Below, in pieces: positions 1 to 11,400 of a DNA stretch of 64,000 nucleotides; the first letter of the stretch is position 1, and each line of letters starts with the position of its first letter. Under the pieces are notes generated by a model. It was not told where the DNA came from, ran no database searches, and saw only the letters and a program-made list of their open reading frames with translations. The DNA is taken from positions 930,001 through 994,000 of the forward strand of contig NC_016472.1 in assembly GCF_000226095.1 (NCBI RefSeq). Direction: 5' to 3'. Source of the stretch: Thermothelomyces thermophilus ATCC 42464. Taxonomy: Eukaryota > Ascomycota > Sordariomycetes > Sordariales > Chaetomiaceae. The position numbers were made by a program, and so were the translations under genes.

Positions 1-925
1 TCTTAGAGAAGATAAATATATTATCAAGATAATATACCGTAAATTTGTCGAGAAAGGGTCGGATAGCTTGATTAATTAGGGCTTAGAACGTTACTAACGT
101 ATTTATAAGTCCGAATAGCATGACAAAGTACTTATAATAGCTATAAGGTATCCTAAAGGCCGTTTTCTACTTATCGCCTTCTTTGATCTATATATAGTTA
201 TAGGCCGATAGTAAGTCAAGACGTATAAAATATTAGGCTCCTACTAACTAATCTTAGAGCTATAAGATTAGTAGTAATAGGTATTAGTCTTTTATAGTCT
301 ATTTGTTAAGTTACTAATAGTCGATATATAACTATAGCTTTCTATCTTTCTTGGATATAAATAGGATTAGGTAGCCTACTAGCAATATCAATAGGCAGAT
401 ATATTCTCTTCGAAGGTTCTTCTCTAAATATCGCTTAAGTTCTTTATTCTATATCTAGCTCGTATAGTAAATCTTAAAGAACTTTAGTCATGCTCCTTCC
501 TTAAGCTTAATCTTGTAATCCTATAGGCCGTGTTCTAGTAATCCTTCTAGATGCTTTGGTTTAAATGCTAGGTATCCTTTGTATTCCTTCGGTACTTCCC
601 TAGTCTTGTCTCGTCTCTCGGTTTTCTGATAGTATGCGAACTTAGTTCCGTTTATAGCGATGCTAGCGATTTCTCCTATCTTAGCTTACTACTCTAATTG
701 TAGTGTTTTACATTTGTTAACAGAGAGAATAGCTATTAGCGGTTCGGCTCGTTCCTTCTATTACGATATCGATATCGTTATACCGCCTCTTCTAGAGTCT
801 ATAGTAGTCTATCTGCCACTATCTATCTCTTATAGTAGATCTATAGGACATGCCTTCCCTTAAGTATCATCTGCTTACGATCCTTGTATACTCCCCATCT
901 TGCTAGTCAAATACGACTCTATTTA
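1..925 (-). mobile_element. Older family 1 gypsy copy, left half (reverse transcriptase part)
   Basis: This is the left half of a family 1 Ty3/gypsy element, read on the minus strand and cut by the window edge. It aligns base for base with 4327-5240 of element A and covers the reverse transcriptase domain and the linker towards protease. The catalytic box, YLDD in element A, reads YLDN here (plus bases about 16-35), and many in-frame stops are present, so the copy is dead. The homology stops exactly where element A begins and resumes at 8417, which shows that A was inserted into this copy. Bases 921-925 (ATTTA) are the left target-site duplication of A. The rest of pol and the 3' LTR of this copy must lie to the left of the window. 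Confidence 0.88.
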
Positions 926-1344
926 TATAACAAACCTAACTTAGACTTCTTCTAAAAGGGTCCAGACGGAGGTAGGTAAAGCGGGACAAGCGTGCAGGTC
1001 GTCTGAGGGATTCGGTAAAGCCAAAGGGTTCATAACAACACTTAGAGTTGTCTCTCACAGTAGTTAGCAATGCTTGGTATAAGTACTGTGATTGTGATTG
1101 TTACCACTGGTGAACTCCTAGAGTCTACCATAACAAGTGACTATCTACATGTATATATAATCCTAGTGATCATTCCTGATTACGGTGATCGTGAGTGATC
1201 GCATGGCGGTGATCACCCTGATCACTGGTGAGCGTAGTAATCACTATGCTTCCTATGCTATAATTGGTCCTTTCGTTCCTTCGACTTGATTAGCCCATTC
1301 GTGCTAGTGGCTTAGGCAGCATCTACATGTATATTTCCGTGATA
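926..1344 (-). repeat. 3' LTR of element A (type-A U3)
   Basis: A 419-bp long terminal repeat that begins TATAACAAACC and ends CCGTGATA; the unmutated ends would be TGTAACGAACC and CGTGACA. In element orientation U3 is the right-hand part (about 1145-1344) and R/U5 the left-hand part. The U3 contains a dense set of GTGATCA/GTGATCG words (about 1168-1235), several of them palindromic. Compared with the partner at 7997-8416, the differences I could see are C/T or G/A transitions. Confidence 0.93.
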
Positions 1345-1361
1345 CGATGCCCTCCCTCCGA

Positions 1362-1380
1362 GGCTTTCGACCCGAAAGCC
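1362..1380. other. Perfect hairpin beside the polypurine tract of element A
   Basis: GGCTTTCG, three spacer bases, then CGAAAGCC: an 8-bp perfect inverted repeat, 17 bp inside the 3' LTR of A and next to the purine-rich primer tract. The equivalent site in element B (about 13325-13343) keeps the structure with one C-to-T mismatch. Retention in both elements suggests a structural role in the transcript or in plus-strand priming; this is inference. Confidence 0.6.
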
Positions 1381-1473
1381 CTCTTTAGGCCGTCTTAAAT
1401 AGCGCTAACATCCCTTGTGTTCCTTGTACGTGTTTTTCTCCTTAGCCTCTTGTTGCCCTTCGTACTGTCAGTC

Positions 1474-2084
1474 ATGCTATCTAACGCGCGTAGATCCCTA
1501 GTATCTATTCGTCGTGAGCGTTTAGCTTAGTTTATTTCCGATTACAGGTTTATAGTGATAGCGTGTTCTCATTGCGCAGAGCATAACCAAGTGTACAAGA
1601 TGATTGAAAAATCTCGTCGCTACAAGGCTTACGTATATCGGGGTCGTGCTTACGATAGTTCCGGCGTTCTAGTTTCTTCTTGTAAGTTCCTATTTCCTTG
1701 CGAGAGCACATCTCTGATTGTAATGTAGTAGATCGTATTATACGCGAGCAATATCGTTTGAAGGCTAAAGAGAAAGAGGCCGAAGCCTTGTTATAAGAAT
1801 ATTAACGTAAAGCTTCTAAGGCATTAGCCCGTCTGACTTGGGTCCGTAAATAACGAGAGTTCCTAGTAGAGAAGGGGGCAGACATGGTTATATAGGGTTT
1901 GTCGAATCTAGACGAATTAGAGGCAGTAGAACAGTAAGAATCGGGGGCCGTTATATAGCTTAACGGTGGCGTCGACGTTATTAACTAGGGCGCTATTTTC
2001 GGTTCTATCCTAGATTTGCCTTTAGCCGATCCGGGTTCTGCCGATAGAACTATTCTAGTTTCTTAGGGTAGTTCAAATTCTTAA
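1474..2084 (+). pseudogene. Opposite-strand Cys-rich ORF of element A, RIP-broken
   Basis: A degraded plus-strand ORF lying opposite to gag-pol, between the end of pol and the 3' LTR. Residues at 1564-1653 follow C-x2-C-x6-Y-x8-Y-x2-Y-x6-Y; each Tyr is one G-to-A transition from Cys, so the ancestral spacing was C-x2-C-x6-C-x8-C-x2-C-x6-C, formally that of a fungal Zn2Cys6 cluster. A Glu/Lys/Ala/Leu-rich, coiled-coil-like stretch follows (about 1745-1900), then a conserved tail containing ADRTILVS. A frameshift near 1690-1745 and several TAG/TAA codons break it. Its last 104 bp overlap the end of pol (stop at 1981) tail to tail. The loop between the second and third Cys lacks the basic residues usual in GAL4-type proteins, so DNA binding is not assured. 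Confidence 0.65.
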
Positions 2085-5000
2085 CTAGTTCCTATGAGTT
2101 GTCTTCTAGTCTGAAATCAAGCCACTTGACCAGATACTATAGTTCCCTATCGATAATATGTGAATCTAGAATTTCTTTAACGTCCTATTCTTCCTCTTCG
2201 TCCTCTGCTTCGATGTACGTGGCAACCTTAGCGCTCTTTGGTACTAGTTCGAGAAGTGAAATATAAAAAACATCTGTCTGTAGTTGTATAGATAATAGTA
2301 ATGATAGTTGGTAGTTAGATGTCGAAATTTGTTCTTTGATAATAAAGGGTCTAACCTTCTTGAAGTCTAGCTTCATGCTTAGTCGTTTGGTTCGTAAGTT
2401 TCGTGCAATTAGGTAGACTTTATCTCCCCTCTCTAGGCAAGGTCCCTCGAGCCTGTGTCTGTCGTAGTAGTTCTTCATTCTGGTCTTGACAAACTCGAGT
2501 TCCTTTTTAAGCTTTTCATATAGTATGTACATTTGTTCCGCTTTGACTACTACTCTTAGCACTATAGCCTCTAGTCCTTACCTAAGGTCTACTTTATATC
2601 TGTAGTTTGTAAAGAACGGTATGACTTTAGTCATTTCTATTGGCATCGTATTGTAAGCGAGTTATACTGTTAGCAATAGCATGACCTAGTCGTTTTGCTA
2701 GTAGTTAACGTAAGAACAGAGATACTGCTCGACAACTTGGTTTAGTCGCTCCGTTTGTCTATCAGTCTGTAGGTGATATGCTATTGACAGCTTACTGTTA
2801 ACGCCTAATTGTTGTATTAACGCTTGCTAGAACTTCGACGCGAACTTCGTGTCTCTGTCGGTGATCCATTCTTATAGCCAAGCATATACTAATGCTACTT
2901 GCTAATAGATTACGTCTGCTAACTGTTCTGCTATCTAGGACTCCTTGTAGGGAAAGAAGTATACCCACTTAGTTAGGCGATCTATTATAGTAAGAATACT
3001 ATCGTAGGTCACTCTTATAGCTATATCCTTAGATTCTAGTAGCTTTGTGATAAAGTCTATCGTAACTAAACTCTATAGTTTGTCAGCTGTCGGCAGTGGC
3101 TAAAGTAGCCTATATGGCTTATGTCATACCGTTTTACTCCGATTACAGATGTCATAGTTCCGTACGACTTCCTTAACTCGTACCGTTAACTATAGAAAGT
3201 CGTAGTGTTTCTTGACTTGTGCGACAGTCTTCGTAACTCTTTTATATCCTCCGAGTTTCGACTCGTGGAGTTCTCGAATCATCTGTAGCTATTGATCTTT
3301 GTCGTAGATATACGCTTTGCCTTGGTACTAGAGTTTCCTATCTCTTTCTTCTACTCCGTTAGGTACTAGTGGTCTAGGTGCTACTTAATACTATACCTTA
3401 TTAATCCTTTCTTCTTAAAAGATTATATAGCATTCTAGGAACAAGTCAAATAGATTATCTTCTATAGGTATCTACGTTTTATAATATAGTATTCCGTCTG
3501 TTCGTTCCTTAAACAATAGTAGTGTTATTCCCGTTTGTCCTTTCGTATGATCCGTTCGTCGGCTTAAAATGTCCGCTTATACGTTCTCTTTGCCCTTCTT
3601 ATAGCAGATCTCAAAGTTGAATTCTACGAGGAATTCTGCCCATTGTATTTGTCGTCTGTTAAGCTCCTTCGTTATTATAAAGTATCGCAAATTCTTATAA
3701 TCCGTATATACTTATACTAGTTTAATCGTACCGCTAAGGTATGGCCGCCATTCCTTAAAAGCTTCGACAATCGTAAGTAGTTCCTTGTCGTAGATTAGAT
3801 AATTAAGACGTGGTCTATCAAGCTTCTTTGAAAAGAAGGCTACAGGATGTAGCTTTCCTTGTCTATCTCGTTATCCTAATTGTCCTCCGATGGCATAGTC
3901 TAAAGCGTCTATTTCTATCTCAAATAGCTTCTTAGGGTCCGGTAGTACTAGTACTAGGTCTTCAGTAATGGCGTTACGAATCTACGTAAATGCTTACTTG
4001 TATTATTCTTCCCATTGGAATTTAGTATTCTTCCTAGTAAGTTTGTATAAAGGTCGTACGATCGCTCTAAAGTTCCTAATGAACATCCAGTAGAAGTTTG
4101 TAAATCCGATAAAGCTTTGTACTTCCGTAACTAACGTCGGTCGTGGCTAATTCTTGATAGCTTTAACCTTTAAAGGTTCTATCCGAATTTGTCCTAGGGA
4201 TATCTCGTATCCTAAAAAGACTATCTTCCTAACATGGAATTCGCTCTTTTCCTTATTAACTAATAGCTTGTATATGTATAGCGCGTCTAGCACTACTTTT
4301 ACGTACTTCCGGTGTTTGTCTATCGTCTTAGAGAAGATAAGTATGTCGTCGAGATAACATACTACGAATTTATCGAGAAAGGGTCGGATAGCTTGATTAA
4401 TTAGGGCTTAGAACGTTGCCGGCGCGTTTGTAAGTCCGAATGGCATAACAAGGTACTTGTAATAGCTATAAGGTATCCTAAAGGCCGTTTTCCACTTGTC
4501 GCCTTCTTTGATCCGTATATGGTTATAGGCTAATGGTAAGTCAAGACACGTGAAATATTAGGCTCCTGCTAACTAATCTTAGAGCCGTGAGATTAGCGGT
4601 AACGGGTATCGGTTTTTCACGGTCTATTCGTTAAGTTGCTAATAGTTGACATATAACTATAGCTTTCCGTCTTTCTTAGGTATAAACAGGATTAGGTAGC
4701 CTGCTAGTAATGTTGATAGGTAGATATATCCTCTTCGAAGGTTCTCCTTTAAATATCGTTTAAGTTCTTCGTTTTATATCTAGCTCGTGTAGTAAATCTT
4801 AAAGAACTTTAGTTATGCTCCTTCCTTAAGCTTGATCTTGTGATCTTATAGGCCGTGTTCTGGTAGTCCTTCCAGATGCTTCGGTTTGAATGCTAGGTAT
4901 CCTTTGTATTCCTTCGGTACTTCCCTAGTCTTGTCTCGTCTCTCGGTTTTCTAGTAGTATACAAACTTGGTTCTATCTATAGCGATGCTAGCGATTTCTC

Positions 5001-5640
5001 CTGTCTTAACCTACTACTCCTATTATAGTGCTCCGTATTCGTCAACGGAGAGAACAGCTATTAGTGATTTAGCTCGTTCCTCCTATTGCGATATCGATAT
5101 TATTATATCGCCTCTTCTAGAGTCCGTAGTAGTCTACCTGCCACTATCCGTCTCTTGTGGTAAATCTATAGGATATGCCTTTCCTTAAGCATTGTCTACT
5201 TACGATCCTTGTACGCTCCCTATCTTACTAGTCAAATACGACTCTATTTGGGGTCGTAGGTAGCTACCATTCTTCTAGCTAATATCTAGGTCGTAATCTT
5301 CATGCCATAGTAACCCTAATATTATGTCTTTGTCATTGCCTATGTCTACGATGCTAAATATAACTACTATAGTCTTCCCTACCATAGTGATGTCGATCGG
5401 TTTAGTCTCCCTACGTACCTATTACGTCGGAAATGGCCCTTTGACTATACTATACTTCTACTTCATTCTCTAGGGTATCCGTAGCTAATTTACAAGCGTC
5501 GGCGAAATCAGATTCATCTCTGCTCCACTATCTACTAGTACGAGCATTTCGTACTGTTTCCACTATGCTGTTATCTACAATCGCTTGTCTTGCCGCCGTC
5601 GTCCAAAGATTGCGGCGATTTCCTATGTTTCTGCCGGGAG
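1981..5640 (-). pseudogene. pol: pol of element A: PR-RT-RNaseH-IN-chromodomain, broken
   Basis: This is the degenerate pol of element A. On the minus strand from the right: aspartic protease around VDSGA (5521-5536), reverse transcriptase with intact YLDD (4345-4356) followed by ILIFSKT, RNase H (about 3560-3900), integrase (about 2600-3400), a post-integrase module (2185-2562, includes LERGDKVYL) and a chromodomain (about 2050-2190, with VKEILDSHII and YLVKWLDF). In-frame TAG codons interrupt it throughout, mostly at expected Trp or Gln positions. The last codons run into the opposite-strand ORF at 1474-2084. A chromodomain places the element among the chromoviruses, whose integrases are thought to target chromatin with particular histone marks. 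Confidence 0.85.
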
Positions 5641-6985
5641 GTCTTGATATAGTGGTCTCTTACGCCAGTCCCTCCTATACTATGCTACTACTCGCCACTA
5701 CGCGGGCGTTAATGGTTTCCGGGCCCCTCGAAGGGCCCTAACCCGTTTCCCAGGTCAGTGCTAACCTCTTCGGTTATTTGGCTAATAATGGCTTTGTCGA
5801 TTGTGCTCATTTCCGTAAGCCATTTAGTGCTTGTAGCTTCCTACTATTAGGTCCGTTCTGCTTTCTATCATATGTGCTATAGCTTTATCTAAAGCTCTCA
5901 AATTCGTAATTTCTTTTCGTCTATATAATAAAGGTAATCGTTACTTTAGCACAAGTCCTATATATCTCGTCCAATTCTATAGTACCTAGGCTAGGCTGGT
6001 CTTAGAACTATCGTAATGCTTTCTAAATCGCAGGCTTCGATCTTCCAGAGCAATTCGGCCGCTCTATTTCCTATATCGTAGACCTATTCCACAGGGCATA
6101 AGCTTCCGTCCTCATTTCCTTGCCGGGTCGGCTAGTAATTATTTTCGAATTTGTCGCGGAAGTGGTATCGGCATTCGTGTACCATACACTGGAACCAGGG
6201 CACTTGTGTATATGCCTCGTGTCAAGGGTATAGTCGCGTAGCGTTACCTAGGAGGTATTAGAATTCTTTCCCAAATCCTTCCTATTGTACGTAGACTATA
6301 GGTACTCTAGTGCTAATATAGGAGTGTTTCTTCTAGTAGCTTTCCTACGTACGCTTGTCTTTTCCGTGGTTCGCTCGCATGAACTAGTATTCTAGGTTCC
6401 ATATGTCGTTACTAAGTTGTTAGCCGTTAAGATACTCGGCGTAGCTATCAGGCCTATCGTATATTATAGGCTATTCTCCTTTGATAGTTTCTACAATACA
6501 TCGGAGTTCCCTTATTTCGTCCCTCATTCTATCGCTCTAGTAGGCGAGTCAAATCAAGCATCTATCCCGTTCGCGTAGTTCCGCGTTAAGCCGAAAAACT
6601 TCGTTACGATATTATTCGATTCGTTCCTAGAGGAATAGAACATTAGGTCCGGGTCTTCCGATTCCTTAGGTATTAGTTGTCTACAATCTATCCCGCCTCT
6701 ATATAACTGTAAAACCCCACTGCCTCAAGACTAGGAGAATCGAAACTAGCGGTATATATTTTCCTGCCATGTCCTATTTGGCAAGACCTGTCTCTGGGTC
6801 CATAGTGACCAGTTTAGAGTACGATGCTTGTTCGTCTTCGCCATCGCCGTCGTATCTGAGACTATCCGTGTCACTGCCCTTATCTTCGTAGCTTGTGGCC
6901 GTTACTTCGATAACGTCCTTAGTAGTTTCGTTAATAGTCGTAATTTCCTTTCTAGGGGTTAGTTTCCATTCTTTCTTTGGGCTCT

Positions 6986-7960
6986 AGCATTCTCGCTTAT
7001 AATGCCCTTTCTTTCTATAGTTATAATAGGTAATATTAGACTTATCTTTAGTTATCTTCTTCTAGTCCTGCTTCTACGTTACATCTATATCTATAGCTCT
7101 AGGGTACGTCCTATATAAGGTACTAACATACGCTTGCTTTTTCTTATCGTTAGCCTTAACTATAGTTCTGTTCATTTGACCTCGTTTCTATTACTCTCGT
7201 ATATAGAGTCGATTATCGATTCTAATAGCCTATATAATATATTCGTCCAAGGTCTCAGGCTGATTATACTTATATAGCTCGTCCTTAACCTTTTCCTTTA
7301 AGCTATTATAGAACAATTACATTAACGCCTTGTCATTAAGCTAAGACTTGAGCATATCCTGTCTAAACTATATGGCATAGGAGGCTACTAACTTGGTCTA
7401 TCGGAGATTGGCGAGTCTTTCTTACGTATAAATCTTCTCGTCCTTATTGCCAAAAACTTTCCAAAGCTCTTCTTCGAAACGGTCGTAAGATCGAAAGACT
7501 ACTTACGTAAACGCGTCTCGGTTGTCTTCGTCTTCCTTAGTGAGATAGTCGTTCTATATAGGCTTAAACCATCTAAGTGCCTTGCCCTCTAGTCTCGTAG
7601 CTATATAGAGGACTTTAGCTTTATCGTCTAGAAACTTGTTATTATTAAGCCAGAAGTAGGATCAGAGGTTTGTTAGGAATCCTACAAGATCCTCCTTAGT
7701 TCCTCCGTATTTACTAGGTAGTTCGATCTTAATACGGCTTGCTTTAGCGGTCTCGAGCGTCTCGATTTTGGCGTAGGCCTCGTTAACCAACTTCTACAAG
7801 TACTTTTCGCGATTCTCGAGTTCCTTGATTCGAGCTTAAGCAGCCTTATCTCTCTAGTCCAACTCCTGAATTCGCTACTAGAGTTGACCAAGCTAAGTAA
7901 GCAGCTATTCGGCTATAATGTTGGTAGCTATGTCGATATCGAGGTCGAAGTCACCTCCGT
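6986..7960 (-). pseudogene. gag: gag of element A, broken
   Basis: Minus-strand gag remnant next to the 5' LTR. The frame contains a coiled-coil-like start (IKELENREKYL), the capsid-type stretch with GFLTNL, LEGKALRWF and YLTKEDEDN, then a basic region and a CCHC zinc knuckle (about 6986-7035). The knuckle reads YYNYRKKGHYKREC, with the first two Cys mutated to Tyr. Several in-frame TAG/TAA codons destroy it. A linker of about 1.3 kb, with few recognisable motifs, separates the knuckle from protease. Confidence 0.8.
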
Positions 7961-7996
7961 TCTAAACTATAATAGAATAAAGGGAGTAGTAATAAT

Positions 7997-8416
7997 ATGT
8001 AACGAACCTAACTCAGACTTCTTCTGAAAGGGTCTAGACGGAGGTAGGTAAAGCGGGACAAGCGTATAGGTCGTCTAAGGGATTTGGTGAAGCTAAAGGG
8101 TTTATAACAACACTTAGAGTTGTCTCTTATAGTAGTTAGCAATGCTTGGTATAAGTACTGTGATTGTAATTGTTACCACTGGTGAACTCCTAGAGTCTAC
8201 TATAACGAGTGACTATCTATATGTATATATAATCCTAGTGATCATTCCTGATCACGGTGATCGTGAGTGATCGCATGGCGGTGATCACCCTGATCACTAG
8301 TGAGCGTAGTGATCACTATGCTTCCCATGCTGTAATTGGTCCTTTCGTTCCTTCGACTTGATTGGCCTATTCGTGCCAGTGGCTTAGGCGGCATCTGCAT
8401 ACATATTTCCGTAACA
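7997..8416 (-). repeat. 5' LTR of element A (type-A U3)
   Basis: A 420-bp LTR starting TGTAACGAACC and ending CCGTAACA, directly followed by the duplication ATTTA (8417-8421). It is less mutated than its partner at 926-1344. The U3 part (about 8215-8416) has the same GTGATCA-rich cluster, including GTGATCACC. Confidence 0.93.
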
Positions 8417-11400
8417 ATTTAGGGTTGTAGGTAGCTATTATTCTTTTAGCTAATATCTAGATTATAATCTTTATACTATAATAACCCTAATATTATATCT
8501 TCATTATTACCTATATTTATAATACTAAATATAATTATTATAGTCTTCCTTATTATAGTAATATTAATTAGTTTAGTCTCTTTATATATTTATTACATTA
8601 GAAATAGCCCTTTAACTATACTATACTTCTACTTTATTCTCTAGGGTATCTATAGCTAATTTATAAGTGTCGGCAAAATTAGGTTTATCTCTACTCTACT
8701 ATCTACTAGTACAAGCATTTTGTACTATTTCTATTATACTATTATCTATAGTCGCTTGTCTTGCTACTATTGTCTAAAGATTATAGCGATTTCTCATATT
8801 TCTGCTAGGAGGTCTTGATATAGTAGTCTCTTATACTAGTTCCTCTCATACTATGCTACTACTCGCCGTTATATAGGTATTAATAGTTTCCGGGCCCCTC
8901 GAAAGGCCCTAACCCGTTTCCTAGGTTAGTGCTAACCTCTTCGGTTATTTAGCTAATAGTAGCTTCGTCGATCGTGCTTATTTCCGTAAGCTATTAAGTG
9001 CTTACGGCTTCCTACTATTAAGTCTGTTCTACTTTTCGTCATATATACTATAGCTTTATCTAAAGTTCCTGAATTCGCGATTTCTTTTCGTCTATATAAT
9101 AAAGGCAGTCGTTACTCTAGCACGAGTCCTATATATCTTGTCCTATTCCGTAATGCCTAAGCTAGGCTTGTCTTAGAACTATCGTAATACCTTCTAGATC
9201 GCGGGCTTTAATCTTCTAGAGCAATTCGGCCGCTCTATTTCCCATATTATAGACCTATTCTATAAGGTAGAGGCTTCCGTCCTTATTTCCTTGTCGGGTC
9301 GGCTAGTGATTGTTTTCGAATTTATCGTAGAAGTGATATCAGCATTTATATACTATATACTAGAACTAGGGTACTTATATATATACCTCGTATTAGGGGT
9401 ATAGTTATATAGCGTTACTTAGGAAGTATTAGAATTCTTTCCCAAATCTTTCCTATTATATGTAGACTGTAAGTACTCTAATGCTAAAGTAAGAGTATTT
9501 CTTCTAGTAGCTTTCCTATATACGTTTGTCTTTTTTACGGTTTATATATATAAACTAGTATTCTAGGTTCTATACGTTATTACTAAGTTGCTAGTCATTA
9601 AGGTACTCGGTATAGCTATTAGGCCTATTATATGTTATAGGCTATTCTCCTTTGATAGTTTCCATAATACGTCGGAGTTCCCTTATTTCGTCCCTTATCT
9701 TATCGCTCTACTAGGTAAGTCGAGTCAAGCGTCTATCCCGTTCGTGTAGTTCTATATTAAGTCGGAAAACTTCATTATAGTACTATTCGATTTATTCCTA
9801 GAGGAATAGAACATTAGGTCCAGGTCTTTCGATTCCTTAGGTATTAGTTATCTACGATCTATCCTACCTCTATATAACTATAAAACCCTATTACCTTAAG
9901 GCTAGGAGAATCGAAATTAATGGTATATATTCTCCTACCATGTCTTATTTAGCAAGACCTATCTCTAGGTCTATAGTAACTAGTTTAGAATATAGTGCTT
10001 ATTCGTCTTTACTATTACCGTTATATCTAAGACTGTCCGTATTACTACCCCTGTCTTTGTAGCTTGTAGCCGCTACTTTGATAACATCCTTAGTAGTTTC
10101 GTCGATAACTATAATTTCCTTTCTAGGGACTATCTTCTATTCTTTCTTCGGGCTTCGACATTTTCACTTATAGTGCCCTTTCTTTCTATAGTTATAGTAA
10201 GTAATATTAGACTTGTCTCTAGTTATCTTCTTCTAATCTTGCTTTTACGCTATATCTATATCTATAGCTCTAGGGTATATCCCGTACAAGGTACTAACGT
10301 ACGCTTGCTTTTTCTTGTTATTAGCCTTAACCGTAGTTCTATTTATTTGGCCTTATTTCTACTACTCTTATATATAAAGTCGATTATTAATTCTAATAAC
10401 CTATATAATATATTTGTCTAGAGTCTTAGGCTAATCGTACTTATATAGCTTATCTTTAACCTTTTCCTTTAAGCCGTTATAGAATAATTATATTAATACC
10501 TTATCGTTAAGCTAAGACTTAAGTATATCCTATTTAAACTATATAGTATAGGAGGCTATTGACTTAGTCTATTAGAGATTAGCAAGTCTTTCTTACGTAT
10601 AAATCTTCTTGTCTTTATCGCTAAAAACCTTCTAAAGCTCTTCTTCGAAACGGTCATAGGATCGAAAGACTGCCTATATAAATGCGTCTTAGTCGTCTTC
10701 GTCTTCCTTAGTAAGGTAGTCATTCTATATAAGCTCGAACTATCTAAATGCCTTACCCTCTAGTCTTATAGCTATATAGAGGACTTTAGCTTCATCGTCC
10801 GGAAACTTATCGTTATTAAGCTAGAAGTAAGATTGAAGATTTGTTAGGAATCCTATAAGATCTTCCTTAGTTCCTTTATATTTGCTAGGTAGTTCGATCT
10901 TAATATGGCTTACTTTAGTGGTTTCGAGTGCTTTAATTTTAGTATAGGCCTTATTAACCAACTTCTACAAGTACTTTTCGCCGTTCTCAAGTTCCTTAAT
11001 TTAGGCTTAAGTAGTCTTATCTCTCTAATCTAATTCCTAGATCTACTAATAGAGTTAACTAAGCTAAGCGAGTAACTATTTAGCTATAATATTAGTAGCT
11101 ATATCGATATTAAGGTCAAAGTCACCTCCGTTCTAAACTATAATAGAACAAAGGGAGTGATAGCAACATATAACGAACCTAACTTAGACTTCTTCTAAAA
11201 GGGTTTAGACAAAGGTAGATTAAGCAGGACAAGTAGGTAGGTCGTCTAAGGGATTCGGTAAAGCCAAAGGGTTTACAATAACACTAGAGTTATCTCTTAT
11301 AGTAATTAGCAATGCTTGGTATAAGTACTGTGATTGTAGGTTACTATTACTAGTAAACTCTTAGAGTCTACCTAACGAGTGACTATCTATATGTATATAT

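Larger units (their letters stand above)
926..8416 (-). mobile_element. Element A: complete family 1 Ty3/gypsy chromovirus, RIP-mutated
   Basis: A 7.5-kb element bounded by two LTRs (926-1344 and 7997-8416) and flanked by the 5-bp duplication ATTTA (921-925 and 8417-8421). The coding strand is minus. The order from the right is LTR, gag, protease, reverse transcriptase, RNase H, integrase, chromodomain, then an opposite-strand ORF and the second LTR. A purine tract (complement of about 1346-1360) abuts the 3' LTR, as expected of a plus-strand primer. Many TAG/TAA codons stand where CAG, CAA or TGG would be expected, and the two LTRs differ by transitions, both typical of RIP. Some catalytic motifs survive: protease VDSGA (about 5521-5536) and RT YLDD (about 4345-4356). 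The element cannot be autonomous in its present state. Confidence 0.93.

Noticed and set aside
660-863. Small plus-strand frames that recur in each family 1 copy (660-863, 4967-5188, 16970-17191)
   Set aside because: They are the complement of the same pol linker region, open because RIP removed stops on this strand; no motif and no start context.
1168-1235. GTGATCA cluster as a CRISPR or satellite array
   Set aside because: Units are short and irregular, with no spacers, and the cluster is an internal part of the LTR.
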